From Streptomyces sp. STR69 (GTDB lineage Bacteria; Actinomycetota; Actinomycetes; Streptomycetales; Streptomycetaceae): a stretch of 64,000 nt of DNA. The stretch is taken from contig NZ_JALJRY010000001.1 in NCBI RefSeq assembly GCF_024519455.1, positions 212,759-276,758 on the forward strand, read 5' to 3'. Of the stretch, positions 15,314-23,735 are shown one piece after another. Below the pieces are notes generated by a model that saw nothing but the letters and a program-made list of their open reading frames with translations, did not search any database and was not told the DNA's origin. Position 1 is the stretch's first letter, and the number at the start of each line of letters is the position of its first letter. The translations under genes were made by a program, and so were the position numbers.

Positions 15314-16720
15314 TCAATCGCGGGTCGAGGAGCCCAGAACGAGCGACACGGTCATGTCCCTGCCGTCCCGCCGGAGAGTCAGGCGCAGACGGTCGCCGGG
15401 ACGGTGGGCGCGGGTCCTGACGATGAGTTCGTCGCCGGAGTGGACACGTTCGCCGTCGACCTCGGTGATGACGTCGCCCGCCTTGAGGCCGGCCTGGGCA
15501 CCGGGGCCGCCCGCGGTGACGGCGGGGTCGCCGTCGCTGCCCTTGGTCGCGATGCGGGCGCCGTCTCCGGTGTAGTCCATGTCGAGGGTGACGCCGATGA
15601 CCGGGTGGGTGGCCTTCCCGGTGTTGATCAGTTCCTCGGCGACCCGCTTGGCCTGGTTGACGGGGATGGCGAAGCCGAGCCCGATGGAACCGGCCTGACC
15701 GTCACCCGTGACCGTCCCGTCGTCGGCGGACCGGATGGCCGAGTTGATCCCCACGACCCGCCCCTGGGCGTCGAGCAGCGGTCCGCCGGAGTTGCCCGGG
15801 TTGATGGGCGCGTCGGTCTGCAGGGCGTCGACGTACGAGACGTCGCTCCCGTCCGCCGCGTCGCCGCCGGCCGTGATGGGCCGGTCCTTGGCGCTGATGA
15901 TCCCGGCGGTCACGGTGTTGTCGAGGCCGAAGGGCGCGCCGATCGCCACGACGGGGTCACCGACCCGCACATTGTCGGAGTTGCCCAGGGGCATCGGCCT
16001 GAGGCCGCGCACACCGCTCACCTGCACTACGGCGAGGTCGTACCCGGTGTCGTGTCCGACGACCTTCGCCTTGGCGGTCTGTCCCCCGCTGAAGCTCACG
16101 GATATCTCGCCGCCACTGCCGGCGGGCTGCACGACATGGTTGTTGGTGAGGATGTGGCCCCGCGTGTCCAACACGATCCCGGTACCGGTCCCCGACTCCT
16201 CGTCGCCGGTCACATGCAGGGTCACGACACTGGGCAGCGCCCGAGCGGCGATCCCGGCCACACCCTCGACGGCCCGCCCACCACCCTCCACACCGGCCTG
16301 CGGCAACACGACGTCCCCACCGACACCGTCCCGCTCCAGATACGCCCCTACGACACCGCCGACGCCCCCGGAGACCAGCGCGAGCACGAGCCCGGAGACG
16401 ACGAGGAGTCTCCGGGTGCGGTTGCGGCGCTGCTGGTGGGTGGGGGTTGCGGCGCCGGTGTGTTGGAGGGGTGCGGGGGGTGGGGGTGCCCAGGGGTCGT
16501 AGCGGTGCCAGGGGTCGAGAACGGGGGTGGGGGTGGGATCGGGTGGGGCAGGAGCGCCGGAGGCCGTCGTGGGGGCCTGTGGGGCGGCGCCGGGCGCCTC
16601 CGCGGGACGCCCCGGCTCGAAGCCGGCGTCAGCGGAAGCGACTTCACCGCTCACAGCCGCACCAGGCGTCACCGCCCGCCCTCGACCCCACCACTTCGGT
16701 TTCGGTGTCCCCTCGTTCAT
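15314..16720 (-). CDS. htrA: HtrA/DegP-type membrane-anchored serine protease with PDZ domain
   Basis: 468 aa. A cytoplasmic Pro/Ala-rich region of about 100 residues precedes one membrane helix (RRLLVVSGLVLALVSGGVGGVVGAYL). The S1C protease domain shows the triad: His in ILTNNHVV, Asp in GYDLAVVQV and Ser in GNSGGPLL. A C-terminal PDZ domain (QAGLKAGDVITEVDGERVHSGDELIV) completes the family plan. It degrades or refolds damaged proteins outside the membrane. It lies 77 bp downstream of the anti-sigma gene on the same strand, so it is a likely target and partner of the SigE regulon. Confidence 0.92.
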   Translation of the reverse strand: MNEGTPKPKWWGRGRAVTPGAAVSGEVASADAGFEPGRPAEAPGAAPQAPTTASGAPAPPDPTPTPVLDPWHRYDPWAPPPPAPLQHTGAATPTHQQRRNRTRRLLVVSGLVLALVSGGVGGVVGAYLERDGVGGDVVLPQAGVEGGGRAVEGVAGIAARALPSVVTLHVTGDEESGTGTGIVLDTRGHILTNNHVVQPAGSGGEISVSFSGGQTAKAKVVGHDTGYDLAVVQVSGVRGLRPMPLGNSDNVRVGDPVVAIGAPFGLDNTVTAGIISAKDRPITAGGDAADGSDVSYVDALQTDAPINPGNSGGPLLDAQGRVVGINSAIRSADDGTVTGDGQAGSIGLGFAIPVNQAKRVAEELINTGKATHPVIGVTLDMDYTGDGARIATKGSDGDPAVTAGGPGAQAGLKAGDVITEVDGERVHSGDELIVRTRAHRPGDRLRLTLRRDGRDMTVSLVLGSSTRD

Positions 16721-16797
16721 GTGCTCCCCACCGCCCGCCGTGCCACCCCGTACTCCCCGGATTCAACCAGGTCGGCGGGGTGTGGCGCAGGGGCCGG

Positions 16798-17772
16798 TCA
16801 GCGCAGGGGGCGGGAGGAGGCAGAGGGGGCCGGAGTGGGGGAAGACGTGGCGTCGGGTGCCCACAGCAGGCCGGGGGCCATGACATCGGGGGCCGTGGAC
16901 CACGAGGTGAGGGCGACCGGCGGGTTCGTGCTGAGCGGGCGTATCAGCGGGGACATGACCGCCGCACCGGCCACCACGGGCGCCGTCAGGGTGTGCATGA
17001 CCTCGTCGTCGCCCCGGACAGCAGCAGGGGACGGCACCCCGGGCAGCAGCGGCGCGGAGACGGAGGTCGGGACCACCGGGGTGTCGCCGAGCATCGAGCG
17101 CTGGCTCGCGCCCTGGGCGATCAGGGGCCCGACGCCACGGCGGCGCCCGGAGTCGGCGGTCGCGGCACCCGTGCCCTGGGTGCGCGCCGGAGTCACGCCC
17201 GCGCCGCCCCTTGCTTCGGCCGCGGTGTCGCCCGGCGTGACCGTGGCCACCCCGCCCAGCGCGATCGCGGCCAGCGACACCGCGCCGGCGGCGACGAACG
17301 CGAACCGCATGCCGCGCGAGGCGGAGCGGTCGGTGTCGTGCCGGCTGACGTCATGGATGCGGAAGCCCTCGCGGGCCGGTGCGGACGAAGGGGTCAGGGC
17401 TGTCGCGGCGTGCGGGCCCGCGGGGACGTAGCCGAACTCGAACGCGTCGAGCGGGCCGTCTCTTTTCACGCCGAAGAAGCCGGCTCCGGCGAAGAGCCCC
17501 CCGCCGGGTGGTTCCTCGCCGTCCGTGTCACCGTCTCCCCCGGGAAGTCCCTGGAGGCGGGCCAGGAAGCTTTCGGAAGGGGGCGGTGGGGCCATTTCCG
17601 CGAATACGTTCTTCAGTCGGCGCTGCGCGTCGGCCTCGGCCTTGCACTTCGTACAGGTGGCCAGGTGCGCCAGTACGCGATCGCGCGACTCATGACCGAG
17701 CTCCCCGTCCACCAGGGCGGAAAGTCGGTCTCCCAGATGCTGCTCCGCAGGCGTAGGACGTGATCCACTCAC
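16798..17772 (-). CDS. rseA: Zinc-type anti-sigma factor for the adjacent ECF sigma factor (RseA-like)
   Basis: 324 aa from GTG 17772. The N-terminal part ([48 protein letters not shown]) is an anti-sigma zinc-finger domain with the HX3CX2C signature HLATCTKC. One membrane helix follows ([22 protein letters not shown], around residue 155-175), then a long extracytoplasmic Ser/Pro/Ala-rich tail. It should hold the sigma factor inactive at the membrane until released. Its GTG overlaps the sigma TGA by 4 bp (GTGA), so the two are made in fixed ratio. Confidence 0.85.
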   Translation of the reverse strand: MSGSRPTPAEQHLGDRLSALVDGELGHESRDRVLAHLATCTKCKAEADAQRRLKNVFAEMAPPPPSESFLARLQGLPGGDGDTDGEEPPGGGLFAGAGFFGVKRDGPLDAFEFGYVPAGPHAATALTPSSAPAREGFRIHDVSRHDTDRSASRGMRFAFVAAGAVSLAAIALGGVATVTPGDTAAEARGGAGVTPARTQGTGAATADSGRRRGVGPLIAQGASQRSMLGDTPVVPTSVSAPLLPGVPSPAAVRGDDEVMHTLTAPVVAGAAVMSPLIRPLSTNPPVALTSWSTAPDVMAPGLLWAPDATSSPTPAPSASSRPLR

Positions 17773-18542
17773 GCGGACGCGCCCCCTCCCCCCAGCGCGG
17801 GCACACGCGCCACGAAGGAGCGGCGCTCGGCCCGTGCTTCCGGCGAGCGGTGTGCGAGGGCCTTGCGCAGCTGGGAGCGGCCACGGTGGATCCGGGACCG
17901 GACCGTGCCGAGCTTGACGCCCAGGGTCGCGGCGATCTCCTCGTAGGAGAGGCCCTCGATGTCGCACAGGACGACCGCCGCCCGGAACTCCGGGGCGAGG
18001 GTGTCCAGGGCCTGCTGGACGTCCGCGTCGAAGTGCGCGTCGTTGAAGACCTGCTGGGGGGACGGCTCGCGGCTGGGCAGGCGCTCGGCCGCGTCCTCCC
18101 CCAGCGCGTCGAAACGGATGCGCTGCTTGCGGCGGACCATGTCCAGGAAGAGGTTGGTGGTGATGCGGTGCAGCCAGCCCTCGAAGGTGCCGGGCGTGTA
18201 GGTCGACAGGGAACGGAAGACCCGGACGAAGACCTCCTGTGTGAGGTCCTCGGCGTCGTGCTGGTTCCCCGTCAGGCGGTACGCGAGCCGGTACACACGG
18301 CCGCTGTGGGTGCTGACGATCTCCTCCCAGGTGGGCGGAGTCCACGCCTGCCCGTCCGCGTCGGTGGAGAAGGTCGCGGTCTGGGCATGGTCAGCGGCGT
18401 GGCTGTGGTCAGCAGCGGTGTCGTTCACGGATTTCGGCCTGCCCGCCGATCCGAGAAAGCGCCGAAGCACTCCTCCCCGATCCACAGGTACAGCCGCACC
18501 TCCCCTGTCGGCTCTGGTGGTGTCCAGTGGAGTCCCTACCAT
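17769..18542 (-). CDS. sigE: ECF RNA polymerase sigma factor, SigE type
   Basis: 257 aa from ATG 18542. A roughly 80-residue polar N-terminal extension precedes sigma region 2 ([37 protein letters not shown]...[28 protein letters not shown]) and region 4 ([48 protein letters not shown]). The operon partner set (anti-sigma, HtrA, TatB) and the divergent O-methyltransferase match the M. tuberculosis sigE locus, so it is assigned as the SigE orthologue for envelope stress. It should not be confused with the S. coelicolor gene historically called sigE elsewhere on the chromosome. Confidence 0.88.
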   Translation of the reverse strand: MVGTPLDTTRADRGGAAVPVDRGGVLRRFLGSAGRPKSVNDTAADHSHAADHAQTATFSTDADGQAWTPPTWEEIVSTHSGRVYRLAYRLTGNQHDAEDLTQEVFVRVFRSLSTYTPGTFEGWLHRITTNLFLDMVRRKQRIRFDALGEDAAERLPSREPSPQQVFNDAHFDADVQQALDTLAPEFRAAVVLCDIEGLSYEEIAATLGVKLGTVRSRIHRGRSQLRKALAHRSPEARAERRSFVARVPALGGGGASA

Positions 18543-18806
18543 AGCCACCTCGCCCGTTAGCTCCGGATAAGGGGTTTTACGAGAATTTGATACATGCTCA
18601 TACCGACCTTCCGGCGGTACGAGCCGATGCTCGGGCCCCTGCTCTCGCCGCTGCTCGACGTCCTGATCCATCCTCATCCCCCGCTCTCCCCTCCGGCCGC
18701 GTCCCCCAGTGCATTCCTCCCCCTCTAAACGCCCGGTCCCATCAGCAGGTTCCCGGCACCAACGGATACAGTCACGCCCAGGCAACCACGGGGACAGGAG
18801 AGGGTC

Positions 18807-19439
18807 ATTACCGGCAACCGGCAGACGAGCTGGGCGTTCGCCGACGCCTATGTCGCCGAGGACGAAGCACTGCGCTGGGCCCGGGACCGGGCCCGCGAGG
18901 CAGGGCTGCGCTCGGTGTCGCCCGGCACGGGCGCCGCGCTGCGGATGCTGGCCGCCACCGTGGACGCGAAGGCGGTGGCGGAGATCGGTACCGGGACCGG
19001 CGTGTCCGGGATGCATCTTCTCCACGGCATGCGGCCGGACGGGGTACTGACCACCGTCGACCAGGAGCCGGACCACCAGCAGTTCGCCCGCCAGGCCTTC
19101 CGCGCCTGCGGCTTCGCCAGCAACCGGGCCCGCTTCATCCCGGGCCGCGCCCTGGACGTGCTGCCCCGGCTCGCGGACGCCGGCTACGACCTCGTGTTCT
19201 GCGACGGCGACCGGCAGGAGTTCCTGGACTATCTCGCTGAATCGTTGCGCCTGCTGCGTCCGGGTGGCCTGGTGGTCTTCGAGGGCGTTTTCGCCAACGG
19301 CCGGACCGTGGATTCGGGCCCCCAGCCCACCGAGGTGCTGCGGCTGCGCGAGCTGCTGCGGGCGGTGCGCGAGATCCCGGAGCTGGTGCCCTCACTGCTC
19401 CCGGTGGGCGACGGACTGCTGTGCGCGGTCAAGCGCTAG
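18807..19439 (+). CDS. SAM-dependent O-methyltransferase, apparently starting with ATT
   Basis: 210 aa if started at ATT 18807. The fold is the class I O-methyltransferase type: [35 protein letters not shown] holds the SAM-binding glycines, then [28 protein letters not shown] and [14 protein letters not shown]. No ATG, GTG, TTG or CTG occurs in frame between the stop at 18726 and 18807, while AGGAGAGG lies 3-10 bp before the ATT. The next GTG (18915) would delete the family-conserved N-terminal helix ([19 protein letters not shown]). It is divergent from sigE, as in mycobacteria. Substrate unknown. Confidence 0.85.
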   Translation: MTGNRQTSWAFADAYVAEDEALRWARDRAREAGLRSVSPGTGAALRMLAATVDAKAVAEIGTGTGVSGMHLLHGMRPDGVLTTVDQEPDHQQFARQAFRACGFASNRARFIPGRALDVLPRLADAGYDLVFCDGDRQEFLDYLAESLRLLRPGGLVVFEGVFANGRTVDSGPQPTEVLRLRELLRAVREIPELVPSLLPVGDGLLCAVKR

Positions 19440-19462
19440 GACACCGTGGGAACGCGGGAAAA

Positions 19463-19500
19463 CAGCTGCCCCGGCACCATCTCGGGTGCCGGGGCAGCTG
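19463..19500. terminator. 16-bp stem-loop between O-methyltransferase and DUF3117 genes
   Basis: Perfect arms 19463-19478 and 19485-19500 with loop ATCTCG, between two convergent stop codons. Probably bidirectional. Confidence 0.85.
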
Positions 19501-19526
19501 AAGGGGTATGGTCGCGTTCCGCCGCG

Positions 19527-19694
19527 TCAGCCGACGACCTTCTTGAGGGCGTCGCCCAGCGCGTCGGCCTCGTCAGGGGTCAGCTCGACGACGAGCCGAC
19601 CGCCGCCTTCGAGCGGAACGCGCATGACGATGCCCCGCCCCTCCTTGGTCACCTCGAGCGGGCCATCGCCCGTCCGCGGCTTCATGGCCGCCAT
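19527..19694 (-). CDS. DUF3117 small conserved protein, 55 aa
   Basis: MAAMKPRTGDGPLEVTKE... with GRGIVMRVPLEGGGRLVVELTPDEADALGDALKKVV is the compact DUF3117 family, highly conserved in actinobacteria and without known function. ATG 19694 is preceded by GGAAGGGG. The next 375 bp upstream (to 20069) contain no other gene. Confidence 0.88.
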   Translation of the reverse strand: MAAMKPRTGDGPLEVTKEGRGIVMRVPLEGGGRLVVELTPDEADALGDALKKVVG

Positions 19695-20023
19695 GCTCGT
19701 TCCCCTTCCTGAAACCAGCTCATCGTCGCCGACGGCCCCATGGAGGGCACGCGCGGCCCCTAATGAGACACGCGTCACCGGCATCGAACACATTGCTTCC
19801 AAGCCATTATCCCGCATCTCAGGACCCGATGACCAACATCAGTCGGCATCGCTTGAGCAACGCGCGCGAGCAAAACCACCCAATTCGCCGATGTGACTGC
19901 GATACTTCGCCGCCGCGCGGACCCCAGCCGACGGAATCCGGACCGGAATTCTTTGACGCAGGTCACACGTCCGGTCCGGTGCGTGGACGGCGATCTCCGC
20001 CATGCTTGCCTACAGACCTAGGA

Positions 20024-20039
20024 CGTACCGACGGGTACG
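20024..20039. promoter_or_regulatory. Small inverted repeat upstream of the enoyl-CoA hydratase gene
   Basis: CGTACC-GACG-GGTACG lies 31 bp before the start codon, a possible operator. The arms are only 6 bp, so chance is a real alternative. Confidence 0.25.
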
Positions 20040-20069
20040 CCGGAGCCGCCACACCGGAGGGGACACACC

Positions 20070-20873
20070 ATGGCCGACACCGTGCTCTACGAGGTGAGCG
20101 ACGGACTCGCGACGATCACGCTGAACCGCCCGGAGGCGATGAACGCGCTGAACATCGCGACCAAGGTCGCCCTCCGGGAGGCGGTACAGGCCGCGGCGGG
20201 CGACGACGCCGTACGGGCGGTGCTGCTGACCGCGGCCGGGGACCGGGCGTTCTGCGTGGGCCAGGACCTCAAGGAGCACATCACGCTGCTGGCCTCCGAC
20301 CGCGAGGCCGGGACCGGGGCCACCATGACCACGGTCAAGGAGCACTACAACCCCATCGTGCGGGCGCTGGCCGGGATGGCGAAGCCCGTGGTGGCCGGGG
20401 TGAACGGGGTCGCGGCCGGGGCCGGCTTCGGGCTCGCGCTGGCCGCGGACTACCGCGTGGTGGCGGACACCGCAGGCTTCAACACGTCCTTCGCGGGCGT
20501 GGCGCTGACCGCGGACTCCGGCATCTCCTGGACGCTGCCCAGGGTCGTCGGTCCCGGGCGCGCCTCCGACCTGCTGCTGTTCCCGCGCACGATCACGGCG
20601 CAGGACGCGTACGACCTGGGGATCGCCAACCGTCTCGTGCCCGCGGGCGAGCTGCACGCCGAGGCCGAGAAGGTGGCGCGGGCCCTGGCCGACGGGCCGA
20701 CGGTGGCGTACGCGGCGCTCAAGGAGGCGGTGGCCTACGGCTTCTCGCACACCCTGGAGGAGACGCTGGAGAAGGAGGACGAACTCCAGTCCCGCGCGGG
20801 CGCGTCGGAGGACCACGCGATCGCTGTGCAGGCGTTCGTCAACAAGGAGAAGCCGAAGTATCTGGGACGCTGA
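20070..20873 (+). CDS. Enoyl-CoA hydratase/isomerase (crotonase) family protein
   Basis: 267 aa. The crotonase signature is complete: an N-terminal ITLNRPEAMNALN, FCVGQDLKEH (oxyanion strand 1), PVVAGVNGVAAGAGFGLALAADYRV (oxyanion hole glycine) and TADSGISWTLPRVVGPGRASDLL. The Asp in TADSG is typical of the PaaG-like group, which isomerises ring-opened or unsaturated CoA esters, whereas classical hydratases use Glu at nearby positions. PaaG-like activity is inference. The gene ends 2 bp before the stop of the convergent glycosylase gene. Confidence 0.88.
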   Translation: MADTVLYEVSDGLATITLNRPEAMNALNIATKVALREAVQAAAGDDAVRAVLLTAAGDRAFCVGQDLKEHITLLASDREAGTGATMTTVKEHYNPIVRALAGMAKPVVAGVNGVAAGAGFGLALAADYRVVADTAGFNTSFAGVALTADSGISWTLPRVVGPGRASDLLLFPRTITAQDAYDLGIANRLVPAGELHAEAEKVARALADGPTVAYAALKEAVAYGFSHTLEETLEKEDELQSRAGASEDHAIAVQAFVNKEKPKYLGR

Positions 20874-20875
20874 GT

Positions 20876-21448
20876 TCAGGGGCGGCGGGCCACACAGTCC
20901 ACCAGGTGGTCGTCCACCAGCCCGCACGCCTGCATCAGGGCGTACGCCGTCGTCGGCCCGACGAATTTCAGGCCCCGCTTCTTCAGGGCCTTCGACAGGG
21001 CCGTCGACTCGTCCGTGACCGCCGGGACGTCCCCGAGTCTCTTCGGGGCCGGGCCCGGGGTCGGGGCGTGGGACCAGATGAACTCGTCCAGCTCGCCCGG
21101 CGCCCAGTCGGCCAGCACGCGCGCGTTGGCGATCGTCGCGTCGACCTTGGCGCGGTTGCGGATGATGCCGGCGTCGGCGAGGAGGCGTTCGCGGTCGGCG
21201 TCCGTGAAGGTGGCCACCTCCGCGATCCTGAAGCCCGCGAATGCGGCCCGGAAGCCCTCGCGGCGGCGCAGGATCGTGATCCAGGAGAGGCCCGACTGGA
21301 AGGCCTCCAGGGAGAGCCGTTCGTAGAGGGCGTCGTCGCCGTGGACCGGGCGGCCCCACTCCTCGTCGTGGTAGGTGACGTAGTCCTCGGTGGACAGCGC
21401 CCAGGGGCAGCGCAGGGCACCGTCGGCACCGGCCACGGCGTCGCTCAC
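20876..21448 (-). CDS. tag: DNA-3-methyladenine glycosylase I (Tag)
   Basis: 190 aa from GTG 21448. RCPWALSTEDYVTYHDEEWGRPVHGDDALYERLSLEAFQSGLSWITILRRR is the Tag N-terminal signature, with E-W-G and the SGLSW helix. The zinc site is visible as the N-terminal Cys and His (RCPWA, YHDEEWG) and the C-terminal DDHLVDC. The enzyme removes 3-methyladenine from alkylated DNA. Its start overlaps the stop of the upstream small membrane protein gene by 4 bp (GTGA). Confidence 0.93.
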   Translation of the reverse strand: MSDAVAGADGALRCPWALSTEDYVTYHDEEWGRPVHGDDALYERLSLEAFQSGLSWITILRRREGFRAAFAGFRIAEVATFTDADRERLLADAGIIRNRAKVDATIANARVLADWAPGELDEFIWSHAPTPGPAPKRLGDVPAVTDESTALSKALKKRGLKFVGPTTAYALMQACGLVDDHLVDCVARRP

Positions 21449-21792
21449 TGGTGGTCGCCTTCCGCGGGCTTCTCGATCGAGACGCGGTGGTTCTGCGCGC
21501 CCGCCAACGCGGACTCCAGGTCGGCGATCCGGGCGTCCCGCTCGGCGAGTTCGGCGCCGATGCGGCTCAGCGCGTCGTCCACCTCGGCCATGCGGTAGCC
21601 CCGCGCGGCGAGCGGGAAGCGAATGCTCTCCACGTCGGCCTGGTCGACCGGCCGGTCCAGGGGCAGCGCGTCGTCGAGGCGCTCGGGCGCGACGTCGGGC
21701 AGCGGGGCGTTCTCGCCGCCGCCGATCACCGAGAGGGTCACGGCGCCGACCACGACGGCGAGCCCGACGACCAGGAACAGGAACATGAACAT
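21445..21792 (-). CDS. Small membrane-anchored DivIVA-like protein
   Basis: 115 aa. The N-terminal membrane helix MFMFLFLVVGLAVVVGAVTLSVIGGG is followed by a DivIVA N-domain-like patch (DVESIRFPLAARGYRMAEVDDALSRIGAELAERDARIADLESAL), where F...RGY...EVD is the DivIVA signature, then a short coiled coil. A similar protein lies beside tag and folP2 in mycobacteria. It may bind at curved or polar membranes; this is inference. Two ATG codons occur at 21792 and 21786; GGAG spacing favours 21792. Confidence 0.78.
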   Translation of the reverse strand: MFMFLFLVVGLAVVVGAVTLSVIGGGENAPLPDVAPERLDDALPLDRPVDQADVESIRFPLAARGYRMAEVDDALSRIGAELAERDARIADLESALAGAQNHRVSIEKPAEGDHQ

Positions 21793-21927
21793 CTCTGAGG
21801 TCTCCACGGGCGTCGATGTCGGACGTGCCGAAGCCGAATGTGTCAGGGTCCGATCGTGCCATGCGACGCTGACAGTTAGGGTCACAGGCGGCTGAAGACC
21901 GGTAGGTACTAGGAGAGGTCACAGGGG

Positions 21928-22788
21928 ATGCTCAGGCTGGGCAGGCGTGAATTCGACGCGCACGAGCCGGTGATCATGGCGATCGTGAACCGGACCCCGG
22001 ACTCCTTCTACGACCAGGGGGCGACGTTCCGCGACGAGCCCGCCCTCGCGCGCGTGGAGCAGGCGGTGGCGGAGGGCGCCGCCATCATCGACATCGGCGG
22101 GGTCAAGGCCGGCCCCGGCGAGGACGTCACCGCCGAGGAGGAGGCGCGGCGCACGGTCGGTTTCGTGGCCGAGGTGCGGCGGCGCTTCCCGGACGTGATC
22201 ATCAGCGTCGACACCTGGCGGCACGAGGTCGGCGAGGCCGTCTGCGAGGTCGGCGCGGATCTCCTGAACGACGCGTGGGGCGGCGTCGACCCCCGGCTCG
22301 CGGAGGTCGCCGCGCGGTACGGGGTGGGCCTGGTGTGCACGCACGCGGGCGGCGCCGAGCCGCGGACACGTCCGCACCGGGTGACGTACGACGACGTCAT
22401 GGCCGACATCCTGCGCGTGACCCTGGGGCTGGCCGAGCGGGCTGTGTCACTGGGGGTGCCCAGGGAGTCGGTGCTGATCGATCCCGGGCACGACTTCGGG
22501 AAGAGCACGCGGCACAGTCTGGAGGCGACGCGGCGGCTCGGGGAGATGGTCGACACGGGGTGGCCGGTGCTGGTGTCGCTGTCCAACAAGGACTTCGTGG
22601 GCGAGACGCTCGACAAGCCGGTCAAGGAGCGGGTTGTCGGGACGCTCGCGACCACTGCCGTGTCGGCGTGGCTGGGGGCGCAGGTGTATCGGGTGCACGA
22701 GGTTGCGGAGACGCGGCAGGTGCTGGACATGGTGGCGTCCATTGCCGGGCATCGGCCGCCGGCTGTGGCGCGGCGGGGGCTGGCCTGA
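21928..22788 (+). CDS. folP2: Dihydropteroate synthase-like protein (FolP2 type)
   Basis: 286 aa TIM-barrel with MAIVNRTPDSFYDQGATF, IIDIGGVKAGPGED, VIISVDTWRHEV, LLNDAWGG and LIDPGHDFGKS. The classical DHPS motifs are altered: the usual SRK near the C-terminal pterin site reads LSNKDFVGE, and D-I-G-G-V-K replaces DIGGEST. This matches the mycobacterial FolP2 branch, which is reported to lack normal dihydropteroate synthase activity, so catalytic function should not be assumed. Its neighbours (tag, DivIVA-like, LOG, dapE) are the same in mycobacteria. Confidence 0.85.
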   Translation: MLRLGRREFDAHEPVIMAIVNRTPDSFYDQGATFRDEPALARVEQAVAEGAAIIDIGGVKAGPGEDVTAEEEARRTVGFVAEVRRRFPDVIISVDTWRHEVGEAVCEVGADLLNDAWGGVDPRLAEVAARYGVGLVCTHAGGAEPRTRPHRVTYDDVMADILRVTLGLAERAVSLGVPRESVLIDPGHDFGKSTRHSLEATRRLGEMVDTGWPVLVSLSNKDFVGETLDKPVKERVVGTLATTAVSAWLGAQVYRVHEVAETRQVLDMVASIAGHRPPAVARRGLA

Positions 22789-22831
22789 TTTTTTTCGCCC
22801 CCGCCGCCCCTGCCCGTCCCGTCCCTGGAGG

Positions 22832-22895
22832 CTGCCGCCCCCAGACCCCCGCTTCGGCCCCGAAAGGGCCTCGTCCTCAAACGCCGGACGGGCTG
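22832..22895. repeat. Streptomyces-type intergenic repeat (AAACGCCGGACGGGCTG family)
   Basis: Between the convergent folP2-like and LOG genes. It contains CCCCCAGACCCCCGCTTCGG, a small hairpin GGCCC-cgaaa-GGGCC (22856-22870) and the end CAAACGCCGGACGGGCTG. I recall this sequence as one of the most common intergenic elements in Streptomyces. The hairpin may serve as terminator for both genes. Confidence 0.65.
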
Positions 22896-22899
22896 TTTC

Positions 22900-23658
22900 C
22901 TACCTGCCGGCTTCCTTCGAAACGAGGGCGACCGCCTCGTCCACGTCGTCCGTCACGTGGAACAGCAGCAGGTCCTTCTCCGACGCCTTGCCCTGGGCGA
23001 TCAGCGTGTTCTTCAGCCAGTCGACCAGGCCGCCCCAGTACTCGCTGCCGAACAGCACGATCGGGAAGCGGGTGACCTTCTGGGTCTGCACGAGGGTCAG
23101 GGCCTCGAAGAGTTCGTCGAGGGTGCCGAGGCCGCCGGGGAGGACCACGAAGCCCTGGGCGTACTTGACGAACATCATTTTGCGGACGAAGAAGTAACGG
23201 AAGTTCAGGCCGATGTCGACGTAGGCGTTGAGCCCCTGCTCGAAGGGCAGCTCGATGCCCAGGCCGACGGAGATGCCCTTGGCCTCCAGGGCGCCCTTGT
23301 TGGCCGCCTCCATGGCTCCGGGGCCGCCGCCGGTGATCACGGCCCACCCGGCGTCCACGAGGGCGTGTCCGAGCCGTACGCCCGCCTCGTACTCCGGTGA
23401 GTCCGGCTTGGTGCGGGCCGAGCCGAACACGCTGATCGCGGGCGGCAGTTCGGCCAGCGTGCCGAAGCCCTCGATGAACTCCGACTGGATGCGCAGAACG
23501 CGCCACGGGTCGGTGTGGACCCAGTCCGAGGGCCCGCCCGCGTCCAGGAGACGCTGGTCGGTCGTGCTCGCGGTCACCTGGCCGCGCCTCCGGAGGACCG
23601 GTCCCAGGCGCTGCTCCTCCGGTGGCTGCTGCTTGCCCTCGGGGTTGCCTGTAGCCAT
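22900..23658 (-). CDS. LOG family protein (cytokinin-type nucleotide phosphoribohydrolase)
   Basis: 252 aa from ATG 23658, which has GGAGGGAG 5 bp upstream. A basic, Gln-rich 80-residue N-terminal part precedes the Rossmann-like LOG domain with ITGGGPGAMEAANKGA and the signature LPGGLGTLDE. LOG enzymes release the base from N6-modified AMP and related nucleotides. The mycobacterial orthologue at the same position makes cytokinin-like molecules. It is often mis-annotated as lysine decarboxylase, for which there is no support here. Confidence 0.88.
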   Translation of the reverse strand: MATGNPEGKQQPPEEQRLGPVLRRRGQVTASTTDQRLLDAGGPSDWVHTDPWRVLRIQSEFIEGFGTLAELPPAISVFGSARTKPDSPEYEAGVRLGHALVDAGWAVITGGGPGAMEAANKGALEAKGISVGLGIELPFEQGLNAYVDIGLNFRYFFVRKMMFVKYAQGFVVLPGGLGTLDELFEALTLVQTQKVTRFPIVLFGSEYWGGLVDWLKNTLIAQGKASEKDLLLFHVTDDVDEAVALVSKEAGR

Positions 23659-23735
23659 GTGCGCTCCCTCCACTTGCAGGTGTTTCGTACCTCAGCGTAG
23701 GTCTACGCGGGTTACGGAGGGGGGACATACGGATG

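Noticed and set aside
22900..23658. Lysine decarboxylase annotation
   Set aside because: The PGGxGTxxE motif and small Rossmann domain identify a LOG phosphoribohydrolase; no PLP lysine motif is present.
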